Origin: JAQBQH01 sp035607415
GTDB taxonomy: Bacteria; Myxococcota_A; Polyangia; Palsa-1104
Assembly: GCA_035607415.1 (NCBI GenBank)
Contig: DATNAQ010000027.1
Location: forward strand, 62,001-126,000
Length of the DNA stretch: 64,000 nt
Reading direction: 5' to 3'
Positions within the stretch are counted from its first letter, which is position 1. Each line of letters starts with the position of its first letter. The position numbers and the translations under genes are program-made. Below the pieces are notes generated by a model. That model searched no databases. It saw only the letters and a list, made by a program, of their open reading frames with translations, and was not told where the DNA came from. This document shows, piece after piece, positions 1-7,510 of the stretch.

Positions 1-603
1 TGGGTGGCGATCGACCGCGCCATCAAGCTCGCCGACGGCGGCTTCGGCGACGAGCGCTGGCAGGGCCGGCGGCGGCGCTGGTCGGTGCTGCGCGACGAGA
101 TCCGGCGCGACATCCTCGACCACGCCTTCGACGCCGAGCTCGGCGCCTTCACCCAGTCGTACGGCTCCAAGGCGCTCGACGCGGCGGTGCTGCAGATCCC
201 GCAGCACGGCTTTCTCTCGGCGACCGATCCGCGCATGCTCGGCACGGTGCGCGCCATCGAGAAGACGCTCTTGCGCGACGGCCTGGTGCGGCGCTACGCC
301 ACCGAGACCAACGTCGACGGCCTCCGCGGCGACGAGGGCGTGTTCCTGCCGTGCAGCTTCTGGCTCGCCGACAACTACGCGCTGCAGGGGCGGCTGCACG
401 AGGCGGAGCAGCTGTTCGAGCGGCTGGTGTCGTTCCAGAACGATCTCGGGCTCCTCTCGGAGGAGTACGATCCGCACCGCAAGCGACTGCTCGGCAACGT
501 TCCGCAGGCGTTCACGCACCTGGCGCTCGTCCACACGGCGAGCATCATCGAGGGCGAAGCGCGGCGGCGCGCGGCGACACCGGCGAGCCCGGCGCAGCCG
601 TAG
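1..603 (+). CDS. GH15-family glucan hydrolase, C-terminal part
   Basis: Only the last 200 residues lie in the window; the reading frame is open at base 1, so the real start is outside. The fragment matches, almost motif for motif, the C-terminal third of the complete GH15 protein at 22728-24557: the WVAIDRAI helix, the AFTQSYGS loop, the LVRRYATET segment and the LLGNVPQAFTHLALV end motif. GH15 enzymes (glucoamylase or trehalase type) remove glucose from alpha-glucans or trehalose on an (alpha/alpha)6 barrel. The tail after the barrel is short and Ala-rich, without a membrane segment. It converges on the crotonase gene 18 nt away. Substrate cannot be told from this fragment; two paralogues within 25 kb suggest diversified glucan use. 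Confidence 0.85.
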   Translation, partial: WVAIDRAIKLADGGFGDERWQGRRRRWSVLRDEIRRDILDHAFDAELGAFTQSYGSKALDAAVLQIPQHGFLSATDPRMLGTVRAIEKTLLRDGLVRRYATETNVDGLRGDEGVFLPCSFWLADNYALQGRLHEAEQLFERLVSFQNDLGLLSEEYDPHRKRLLGNVPQAFTHLALVHTASIIEGEARRRAATPASPAQP

Positions 604-621
604 CGCCCCGGCGTCGTGCGG

Positions 622-1413
622 CTATTTGCCGTGCCAGGCGGGCGCGCGCTTCGCCAGGAACGCGTCGATGCCCTCGCCGGCGTCGTCGAACGACATGTTG
701 CAGGTCATCTGCTCGGAGGCGGCGCGATAGGCGCCGGCGAGGCCGAGGTCGACCTGCTCGTAGAAGGCGCGCTTGCCGAGGGCGACGACCGCGCCGCTGC
801 GCGCGAGGATGGTATCGGCGAAGCGCGCCACCTCGGCGTCGAGCCCGGCGGCGGGGACGACGCGGTTGACCAGGCCCCACGCGAGCGCCTGTCGGGCGTC
901 GACGAGCTCGGCGGTGAGCAGCATCTCCATGGCGCGCTTGCGCCCGATGTTGCGCACGACGCCCACCGCGGGCGTCGAGCAGAAGACGCCGATGTTAACG
1001 CCGGGCAGCGCGAATTTCGCCTCCTCGACGGCGACGGCGAGATCGCACATCGAGACGAGCTGGCAGCCCGCCGCGGTGGCGATGCCGTGCACGCGCGCGA
1101 TCACCGGCTGCGGCAGCTCGGTGAGCTTGAGCATCATGCGCGCGCAGGCGGCGAAGAGATTGCGCTGCCACGCCTCGTCGCCGGCGTGGGCGCGCATCTC
1201 CTTCAGATCGTGGCCTGCGCAAAAGCCGCGGCCGGCGCCGGCGAGCACGACCACGCGCGCCGTGGCGTCGGCGGCGACGGCATCGAGCTCGGCTTCGATC
1301 GCGGCGATCATCGGCAGCGAGAGCGGGTTGAAGCGCTCGCCGCGGCTCAAGGTCAGCGTCACCACGCCGCCCGCGCGGCTCGACAGGACATAGGGAAGCT
1401 CGTGCTCGCTCAT
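622..1413 (-). CDS. ECHDC3-like crotonase-fold protein lacking catalytic glutamates
   Basis: 263 residues with the enoyl-CoA hydratase/isomerase fold: the CoA and oxyanion-hole motif GAGRGFCAGHDL near 59-70 and a second glycine/alanine loop GIATAAGCQL near 110-119. The two glutamates that carry out hydration in crotonase are replaced by Gln118 and Gly138. The motifs TAAGCQL and GVNIGVFCSTP are those of the ECHDC3 branch rather than of beta-oxidation hydratases. Classical hydratase activity is therefore unlikely; isomerase, thioesterase or another acyl-CoA role remains possible. The ATG at 1413 begins the homologous region (SEHELPYV); the frame stays open upstream but there it is a shadow of the PilZ gene. 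It may be transcribed with that gene, 56 nt upstream. Confidence 0.85.
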   Translation of the reverse strand: MSEHELPYVLSSRAGGVVTLTLSRGERFNPLSLPMIAAIEAELDAVAADATARVVVLAGAGRGFCAGHDLKEMRAHAGDEAWQRNLFAACARMMLKLTELPQPVIARVHGIATAAGCQLVSMCDLAVAVEEAKFALPGVNIGVFCSTPAVGVVRNIGRKRAMEMLLTAELVDARQALAWGLVNRVVPAAGLDAEVARFADTILARSGAVVALGKRAFYEQVDLGLAGAYRAASEQMTCNMSFDDAGEGIDAFLAKRAPAWHGK

Positions 1414-1469
1414 CGTCGCGCTCCTCGCCGTGCCCGGAAGATAACGCGATTTGCCAGCGCGGCCAGCGC

Positions 1470-2645
1470 CTAGCGCCTGGTCAGGCGAGCGTCCGCGAGC
1501 CGGGCCTGCACGGAGGTGCGCGGGCCCTTCAGGTAGACCTTCTGGCGCCAGGTCTTGCCGCCGGCGAAGGCGACCTGCACGTCGTAGCGCTGGAAGGCGG
1601 CGACGTCGAGGCGCAGCGGCGTCTTGCCCTGCCTGCGGCCTTGCACGAGGACATCGGCCGCCGACGGGGTCGACTCCACGACCAGGGTGCCGCGTGGGCG
1701 CTCGAGCGCGATGTCGAGCTTGCCGGGCGCCGCCACCGTCGACGCGACCGGGGCGTAGCGCGCTTTGGAGAGGCTCACCTGGTGCGGCCCGGCGGCGATC
1801 TCGAGCGCGAGCGGCGCGACGCCGACCGGCGTGCCGTCGAGGCTGACGGCGGCGCCCGGCGGGCGCGTCGCGATCTCGAGCGACACCGTCGCCGGCGCAC
1901 GCGCGGGGACTGGGCGCGCCGCGGGCTGCGGGGCGGCCGCCGTCGGTGCCGTCGCGACCGCGGTCGGTGCCGTCGCGACCGTCGTCGGTGCCGGCGCGGC
2001 CGCGTGCGCGGCCGCCGCGATCGCCGTGGCCGCGTGCGGCACCGAGCGCGCGCGCGCGACGAACATGACGACGAGGCTGACGAGCACGGCGGCCGCGAGC
2101 TGCGGCACCGGCGCGCGACGCAGCCACGCCGGCAGCGGCGCGACCACGCCCGCGAGCAGCGACGCGGCCAGCGACGTGCCCGGCTCGGGCGCCGCCTCCT
2201 GCACCGACCACTCGACGACGTACTCGGCGCCGCCGTCGGAGACCTTGCACGTATTGGCGGTCACCTGCTCGAGGTTGAACGCGGCCGTCTTCTTTTTCGG
2301 CGCGCTCGGCCGCGCATGCACCGGCTGCATGCGCGCGACCACCGTGCGGCTGCGCTCGTCGAGCGGCTCGAACGCCACGTCCATCCCCGGGATCAGGTTC
2401 GGATGGCCGCCGTGCACGCGCCGCACCGTGCCGCGGCCCTCGAGGACGCGCTCGCCGCCGAGGAGCTCGAGCCGAAAGCGCACTCGCATCCCGCGCAGCG
2501 CCGGCGCCGGCGTGACCAGGAAGATCTCGTCGCCGTGGAGATAGCGGCCGTACTCGGCGACGAAGGTGTCGATGTCGGGCGCCAGGCTCGCAAGTCGGAG
2601 CACGACCACATGCAGCCCCTGCTTCGCCGACGACAGACTCTCCAC
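1470..2645 (-). CDS. PilZ-like protein with one membrane segment and two PEGA domains
   Basis: 391 residues, GTG start. Residues about 10-106 look like the divergent PilZ domain common in myxobacteria; no clear RxxxR c-di-GMP arginine pair is visible, so ligand binding is doubtful. One hydrophobic helix lies at about 182-198, followed by an Ala/Thr/Pro-rich linker (about 205-250, built from DNA repeats) and two PEGA-type beta domains (about 252-313 and 318-388) with the PPGAAVSLDG and PSAADVLVQG signatures. The layout suggests a cytoplasmic sensor linked through the inner membrane to a periplasmic or wall-facing module. It starts 102 nt after the last gene of the overlapping stator operon on the same strand and may belong to that transcription unit. 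Confidence 0.75.
   Translation of the reverse strand: MESLSSAKQGLHVVVLRLASLAPDIDTFVAEYGRYLHGDEIFLVTPAPALRGMRVRFRLELLGGERVLEGRGTVRRVHGGHPNLIPGMDVAFEPLDERSRTVVARMQPVHARPSAPKKKTAAFNLEQVTANTCKVSDGGAEYVVEWSVQEAAPEPGTSLAASLLAGVVAPLPAWLRRAPVPQLAAAVLVSLVVMFVARARSVPHAATAIAAAAHAAAPAPTTVATAPTAVATAPTAAAPQPAARPVPARAPATVSLEIATRPPGAAVSLDGTPVGVAPLALEIAAGPHQVSLSKARYAPVASTVAAPGKLDIALERPRGTLVVESTPSAADVLVQGRRQGKTPLRLDVAAFQRYDVQVAFAGGKTWRQKVYLKGPRTSVQARLADARLTRR
1942..1995. repeat. 21-bp tandem repeat inside the PilZ-PEGA gene
   Basis: Two near-identical 21-bp units starting at 1942 and 1963 (core GTCGGTGCCGTCGCGACC), with a third diverged partial unit at 1984. They encode the repeated Ala/Thr/Pro linker between the membrane helix and the PEGA domains. 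The repeat length is a multiple of three, so copy-number change would alter linker length without breaking the frame. Confidence 0.7.
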
Positions 2646-2747
2646 GCTGCCACCGTATCCGGTGCTTCGCCGACTGTCAGTCGCCCCCGATACGAGTTGG
2701 CGCTAGCTTGATCGAGTCAGCGACGATGTCGGATTCGGTGCGCTCCG

Positions 2748-3959
2748 CTATTCGCTCTTGTTGTCGAAGGTGCGCGCGATCTTGAGCTCGGTCGCGCCCT
2801 CGGCGAACGCATCGGCGGCTTGCGACAGCGCCTTCTGGCTGTGACGCACCGTCACCTGCGCGCGGATGCGCGCCGCGCCCTCGGGGACCACCGGGTGGCA
2901 GAAGCCGATCGCGAACACGCCCTTGCGAAACAGGAAGTCGGCGAGCCGCTGCGCCGCGACCGCGTGACGGATGAGCACCGCGACGGCGGGATGATCGCCT
3001 TCGGCGGTCCATAGGCCGTGCTCGGCGAGCGCGTCGCGGAAGAGCTTCACGTTGAGCCCAAGTTGCTCGCGCAGCGACGGATCGGAGCGCAACAGCGACA
3101 GCGCCTCGAGCGCCGCGGCGACCGACGCCGGCGGTAGCGCCGTCGACGACAGATAGGCGCGCGACTTCTGGCGCAGCCAGGTCACGATCTCCTTGCGGCC
3201 GGCGACGAAGCCGCCGGCGCCGCCGCCGAGCGCCGCGCCGAAGCTGCCGCTGACGAGATCGATGCGATCGGTCAGGCCCAGTTGATCGTGCGTGCCGCGC
3301 CCGTGCTCGCCGACGATGCCGATGCCCTGGCTGTCGTCGACGGCGACGAGCGCGTTGTACTTGGCGGCCAGGCCGTAGATGTCGCGCAGGTTGGCGGTGA
3401 GGCCCGAGAGCGGGAAGACGCCGTCGGTGACGATGATGCGGAAGCGCGCCGCGCGCGAGCGGCGCAGGCGATCTTCGAGGTGCTCCATGTCCTGGTTGCG
3501 GTACGAGTAGACGCGCGCGCGGCAGAGCCGCACGCCGTCGGTGAGGCTGGGGCGGATGAGCTCGTCGCAGAAGAGGTAGTCGCGATCGCCGAGCAGCGAC
3601 TCGAAGAGGCTGGTGTTGGCGTGATAGCCGCTCGGGAAAACGAGCGCGTCGCCGGTGCCGAGAAATTTGGCCAGCGTCTGCTCGAGCTCGGCGTGGAGCG
3701 GCAGCGTGCCGGCGGCCATGCGCGGCGAGGCGAGGCCGACGCCCCAGGTCTCGATCGCGCCGATCGCCGCCTTCTTGACCGCGGGATGGGCCGACAGGCC
3801 GAGGTAGTCGCTCGAGGCGAAGTTGAGGAGCTCGCGATCGCCGATGCGGATCGTCGGCCCCGGCGGCGTCGTCAGGAGCGGCTCGCGGCGGAGAAGCCCC
3901 GCCTGCTCGAGGTGCTTGGCCTCGGTGCCGAGGAACTGCAGGAACGCGCTGTTCCTCAT
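2748..3959 (-). CDS. KBL/AONS-family (alpha-oxoamine synthase) pseudoenzyme
   Basis: 403 residues, full length for 2-amino-3-ketobutyrate CoA ligase (KBL) and aligned along the whole chain with motifs such as LNFASSDYLGLS, DGVRLC, VTDGVF and HPVVPEGAARIR. Three family-defining residues are replaced: the PLP Schiff-base lysine of the GKALGG motif is Ala242 (codon 3234-3236), the ring-stacking His of NHASI is Arg136, and the His of DDSH is Gln211; the pyridine-nitrogen aspartates (DDS, 208-210) remain. The fold looks intact and the gene has no frame damage. An inactive subunit or ligand binder is likely, comparable to eukaryotic SPTLC1, which also lacks the lysine and works with an active partner. 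Its ATG overlaps the stop of the upstream gene (ATGA), making it the last gene of a six-gene operon. Confidence 0.85.
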   Translation of the reverse strand: MRNSAFLQFLGTEAKHLEQAGLLRREPLLTTPPGPTIRIGDRELLNFASSDYLGLSAHPAVKKAAIGAIETWGVGLASPRMAAGTLPLHAELEQTLAKFLGTGDALVFPSGYHANTSLFESLLGDRDYLFCDELIRPSLTDGVRLCRARVYSYRNQDMEHLEDRLRRSRAARFRIIVTDGVFPLSGLTANLRDIYGLAAKYNALVAVDDSQGIGIVGEHGRGTHDQLGLTDRIDLVSGSFGAALGGGAGGFVAGRKEIVTWLRQKSRAYLSSTALPPASVAAALEALSLLRSDPSLREQLGLNVKLFRDALAEHGLWTAEGDHPAVAVLIRHAVAAQRLADFLFRKGVFAIGFCHPVVPEGAARIRAQVTVRHSQKALSQAADAFAEGATELKIARTFDNKSE

Positions 3960-4558
3960 GGCGCGCCTCCGTTCGATCCGGTGGCGATGAACCACACGAG
4001 CGCGCTGGCGCAGGTCTGCCACGCCATCGCGTTTTCGTCGCCGGTGGCGAGACAGTAGCGATCGATGTTGCGCGCGACGTGGGCGTCGTCGGCGGCGTCG
4101 CCCATGCGCAGCCGGAAGTCGACGGCGAGCGCGCCGGCGATGCGGCGACTCTCGCGCGCGAGGTCGTGCCGGTAGTCCTTGCCGTGCGTCAGGATCTGGA
4201 GGCGCTGATCGCTCGGGATGAGCTCGGCGTCGCCGAGCATGCGGCTGACCACGAGGTCCAGGTCGACGGCGCAGCTCGACAGGCGGGCGCCCTTGCCGCG
4301 GCAGTATTGGCGGGCGGCGGTCATCAGGCACTCGACCTTGAGCCGCTGCACGCTCGACGCGCAGCTCGAGCGGTTGAGGACGTGCACGTAGTCGCTGGCC
4401 TGGGCCAGCGCCGCCGGCGGCGTCTCGCGCAACGCGCCGAGCGCGCGCTCGAGGTAGGCCACGCGCGGCTCGACGCCGTAGCCCTCGTCGGCGGCGGCGA
4501 GGCGCGCGCAGGCGACGACGGCGAGCGCGCCGGCGAGGGCGAGGGACAGGCGGCTCAC
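3956..4558 (-). CDS. Exported protein of unknown function
   Basis: 200 residues from a GTG start that overlaps the stop of the upstream 515-residue gene (GTGA), and ending in an ATGA overlap with the KBL-like gene. An N-terminal signal sequence (hydrophobic SLALAGALAVVACARLAAA, likely cut after it) points to the periplasm; the internal VVACA could alternatively be read as a lipobox. The mature part is helical and contains Cys residues that could form disulfides (SSCASSV, VECLM, QYCRG, SSCAV, RYCLA, QTCAS). I recognise no family. Position inside the stator operon suggests a periplasmic partner of the MotB-like or 515-residue proteins. Confidence 0.7.
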   Translation of the reverse strand: MSRLSLALAGALAVVACARLAAADEGYGVEPRVAYLERALGALRETPPAALAQASDYVHVLNRSSCASSVQRLKVECLMTAARQYCRGKGARLSSCAVDLDLVVSRMLGDAELIPSDQRLQILTHGKDYRHDLARESRRIAGALAVDFRLRMGDAADDAHVARNIDRYCLATGDENAMAWQTCASALVWFIATGSNGGAP

Positions 4559-6102
4559 AGGCGGCCTCGCACGCGCCCGTACTGGCGACGGAAGATCTGC
4601 ACGTAGTTGCGGAGGTGGCGCTCGTACGGATAGACCTCGAGCAGATCGGGGCGCGACGCGATCCAGCCGGCGTCGAGGTAGATGTCGAGGCTGTCGAGCC
4701 CGTAGAGGCGCGTCAGGAAATAGTCCCGACCGGCGAACGCGGCCTGCATGCCGTCGCCGGCGCCGGCGGCGACGCCCGCTTCGCTGAGGAGCGCGCCGTA
4801 GTGGAAGCCGTGCACGAGCAGGCGCGCGACGGCATCGTAGCGATCGCTGTAGAGCGCGCTGCCCGCCGGCGACGGTGCGACGTGGATCTCCTCGGCGCTG
4901 AAGTGGCGGCCGGCGAAGTCGAACGTCGTCGTCGTCGCCGCGGCGGCGTCGCCCTCGAAGTAGCACTGGAAGCTCACGAACGCCGAGGCGTCGCCGCCGG
5001 CGCGATCGCGCGCGAGCACGGCCTCGACGTCCGACCGCGCGCCGGCCGACGCGAGCACGGCGCGTGGATCTTGCGCGAGCCGCCGGCAGGTATCGAGCGA
5101 CGCGCCCCAGTGCACGTGGAGCTCGCGGCACGAGCCGGCCGACGGCTCGTAGCGGCTCTCGAACAGGAGCTGGCCGAGGACGTGCTCGAAGACCTGGCTC
5201 GCGCGTCGCTCCCCCGTCGGTGCCGGCCGATGCGCGAGCGAGCGCAGCCGGGCTTCGCAGTCGCGCGCGCGGAACGCGTCGTCGCCGGGCTCGGGCAGGT
5301 TGGTCCACACGTGGTGCGAGGCGTGCGGCGCCGACGCCAGCAGCTGCTGCTCGGCGCGGCCGAGGTCGCCGAGCTTGCCGACGCCCCTGCCGAAGTCGTG
5401 CTCCAGCCCCTGCACCACGCTCGCATCCGCATGCGTGCGCACGCCCGACCACGCGCGCTTGAGCAGGCGCCACGCATAATGCAGCGCCGGCTCGTCGCGC
5501 TGGCGGCGCGTGCACGGCGCCGCCGCCGTCGCCTGCTGTTTTTGCGGCGCGCACTCGCCCAGGCTCTTCACGTAGCCGAGCGCGAAGGCGCGGCGCATGA
5601 GCTCGCAGCCGGGCAGGTTGGGATCGACCGTCGCCGCCGCCGGCTGCGCGATCGGATCGGGACAGTAGCTGGCGCCGATGCCCGACGGGCTGCGCTGGAA
5701 GCGATCGAGGAGCCCGAGCGAGCGCGCGTCGATGCAGGCGAGCGCGAGCAGCAACGCGATCGCCACGCACACCGCGCGCTGCAGCGCCGGCCCGAGGTCG
5801 AACGCCTCGCCGCGGTTGTCGCCGAGCGTGACGCGCCGCCGCTCGCCGCCGACGAAGTGCGCCTCGTCCGAAGCCCAGTGCGCGCGCGCCGTCGACCAGC
5901 GGAAGTAGTGACGGCTCGGCTCGCCGAGGCGCCAGAAGCGGAACATGAGCGTGCCGACGACGACCGCGAAGCAGCCGATGAACAGGAGCGTGCCCCAGCC
6001 GCGGCTCTCGAGGCGCTCGGCCGCGAGCACGCCGAAGCTGGCCGCGGCGACGACGCCGGCGGTGAGCAGCGTCAGCGTCACCAGGGTCTTGGCGCCGATC
6101 AC
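4555..6102 (-). CDS. Membrane-anchored Cys-rich protein of stator operon
   Basis: 515 residues. Two hydrophobic helices near the N-terminus (about 5-27 and 38-55), a short polar segment, a third helix at about 109-128, then a long soluble region with many Cys residues (for example SYCPDP, PGCELM, GECAPQ, APCTRR, SFQCYF) that is likely periplasmic and disulfide-bonded. No known domain is recognised. The gene starts in an ATGA overlap with the MotB-like gene and ends in a GTGA overlap with the exported 200-residue protein, so it is translationally coupled on both sides. It may link the proton-driven stator to an extracytoplasmic load. Confidence 0.75.
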   Translation of the reverse strand: MIGAKTLVTLTLLTAGVVAAASFGVLAAERLESRGWGTLLFIGCFAVVVGTLMFRFWRLGEPSRHYFRWSTARAHWASDEAHFVGGERRRVTLGDNRGEAFDLGPALQRAVCVAIALLLALACIDARSLGLLDRFQRSPSGIGASYCPDPIAQPAAATVDPNLPGCELMRRAFALGYVKSLGECAPQKQQATAAAPCTRRQRDEPALHYAWRLLKRAWSGVRTHADASVVQGLEHDFGRGVGKLGDLGRAEQQLLASAPHASHHVWTNLPEPGDDAFRARDCEARLRSLAHRPAPTGERRASQVFEHVLGQLLFESRYEPSAGSCRELHVHWGASLDTCRRLAQDPRAVLASAGARSDVEAVLARDRAGGDASAFVSFQCYFEGDAAAATTTTFDFAGRHFSAEEIHVAPSPAGSALYSDRYDAVARLLVHGFHYGALLSEAGVAAGAGDGMQAAFAGRDYFLTRLYGLDSLDIYLDAGWIASRPDLLEVYPYERHLRNYVQIFRRQYGRVRGRL

Positions 6103-6698
6103 GGCTCGACCTTGGCGCGGCTCACCAGCTTGTCCTCGATGGTGATGCGCCGGTTCTTCGACTTGGCCTCGCGCACGGCCGCCTGCTCGGCGGCGCTGAG
6201 CGTGCCCGAGAACGCGGGCACTTCCTCGGCCGGCGTGTTGTCGGCGTGCGTGCAGATGACCACGTGGTCGGGCACCTCGTTGCCGTACTTCGCGATCTCA
6301 CGATAGGCGGCGAGCGCGCGCTCGAAGCCGAGCTCGAGGTTCTTGTCCTTTTGCCCTTCGTTGTCGGTGTGGCCGTGGATGACGAGCATGCGCTTCTGCA
6401 GCGGGCCGACGTCGAAGTTGAGCACGGTGTGCGTGTCGTCGTTGAACAGCTTGGACATGACCTCGTGGCCGGCGTCGGTGAGATCGCTCTTTCCCGACGG
6501 GAAGAGCACGTCGCCGGGCAGGCTCACCATCTTCACCGTCTCGGTGCCGAGCGTGTCGCTGATGCCGTTGTGCTTGGGCCGGCTCTGCACCGCCCACAAC
6601 ACGACGAAGAAGATCATCACGTTGGTCATCAGATCGATGTAGACGATCTGCCAGATGTCGAAGGTGCGGCGCTGCCGTGGCTCGCGCGGGCGGATCAC
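6099..6698 (-). CDS. MotB-like stator subunit with OmpA-type peptidoglycan domain
   Basis: 199 residues from a GTG start overlapping the MotA-like stop (GTGA); the frame is open further upstream but there it shadows the MotA-like gene. One membrane helix (about 15-38) carries the stator aspartate Asp22 in VYIDLMTNVM, matching the proton-binding Asp of MotB. After a short linker comes an OmpA/MotB C-terminal domain with VLFPSGKSDLT near its start and the peptidoglycan-binding signature VIHGHTDNEG. The protein is shorter than flagellar MotB (about 300). No flagellar, TolB-Pal or adventurous-gliding gene is adjacent, so this is a specialised stator. Confidence 0.88.
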   Translation of the reverse strand: MIRPREPRQRRTFDIWQIVYIDLMTNVMIFFVVLWAVQSRPKHNGISDTLGTETVKMVSLPGDVLFPSGKSDLTDAGHEVMSKLFNDDTHTVLNFDVGPLQKRMLVIHGHTDNEGQKDKNLELGFERALAAYREIAKYGNEVPDHVVICTHADNTPAEEVPAFSGTLSAAEQAAVREAKSKNRRITIEDKLVSRAKVEP

Positions 6699-7510
6699 TT
6701 CTGCACCTCGATGAGCGCCTGGTTCTCGAAGACCACCTTGAGGCCGCGGCACAGCGTGTCGAAGTCGTAGTCGAGGCCCTTCAGGCGCTGCTCGAAGCGC
6801 GTGGCGCTGATCTTGTACGCCGCCGAGAAGACGACGCCGAAGAGCGTGCACTTGAGCGCCAGCGCCAGCTGCGGCGCGATCGCCTCGATGGTGACGACGC
6901 TGCCGAGGCTGTCGAACATGCTGATGAGCCCGAGCACGGTGCCCATGAGGCCGAACAGCGGCATCGCGCCCGAGACGAAGTCGAGGTGCGCGCCCGAGTG
7001 ATCGTAGAGCTCGTGGCACTCGACGTAATACGAGTAGACGAGGTACTCGGCGTACTCGAAGCTCTTGCCGCGCTCCTGCATGGTGACGAGGTCGCGCACG
7101 AGCGGGTTGTCGGGCAGGCGCACGCGCGCGCCCTTGTCGACGGGACCGACGCGCAGCTCGCCGTCGCGGTCGCGGCGGATGGTCAGCGACTCCTCGAGCG
7201 CGGCCAGCGTCTGTTGCAGCTGCGCCGCCTTGGGCGTCAGGTGGCGCGACGAGAAGAAGACCGTCATCGTCGACAGGAGGAGCTTTCCGATCTCGGCGCC
7301 CGAGGCGTAGACGAGCAGCGCCAGCGAGATGAGCAGCATGGCGACGAAGAAGTCCTCGGTGACGAAGAAGACCGCCGCCACCGAGAGGATCGCGCCCATG
7401 CCGACCAGGCCGATGACGCCGGCGCCGGCGGCCTTCTTGCTCACCGCGAGGGTGCTCTTGTTGATGACCTCGAAGAAGCCCGAGGGGTTACTGCTTTGTG
7501 GATCGCTCAT
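6695..7510 (-). CDS. MotA/TolQ/ExbB-family proton-channel subunit
   Basis: 271 residues with four hydrophobic helices at about 30-50, 54-72, 178-198 and 212-233 and a cytoplasmic loop of about 100 residues, the MotA/TolQ topology. The signature AMPLFGLMGTVLGLISMF in helix 3 is the family hallmark. The start lies 22 bases inside the end of the upstream 772-residue gene, and the stop overlaps the GTG of the MotB-like gene, so the pair is co-translated. It should assemble with the MotB-like protein into an ion-driven rotary or force-generating complex. The C-terminal tail is short, unlike ZorA of the Zorya defence system. Confidence 0.88.
   Translation of the reverse strand: MSDPQSSNPSGFFEVINKSTLAVSKKAAGAGVIGLVGMGAILSVAAVFFVTEDFFVAMLLISLALLVYASGAEIGKLLLSTMTVFFSSRHLTPKAAQLQQTLAALEESLTIRRDRDGELRVGPVDKGARVRLPDNPLVRDLVTMQERGKSFEYAEYLVYSYYVECHELYDHSGAHLDFVSGAMPLFGLMGTVLGLISMFDSLGSVVTIEAIAPQLALALKCTLFGVVFSAAYKISATRFEQRLKGLDYDFDTLCRGLKVVFENQALIEVQK

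Noticed and set aside
6099..7510. Zorya defence system (ZorAB)
   Set aside because: No ZorC, ZorD or ZorE partner, and the MotA-like protein lacks the long ZorA tail.
6099..7510. Flagellar or Tol-Pal stator
   Set aside because: No flagellar, tolB or pal gene is adjacent and the MotB-like protein is too short for flagellar MotB.
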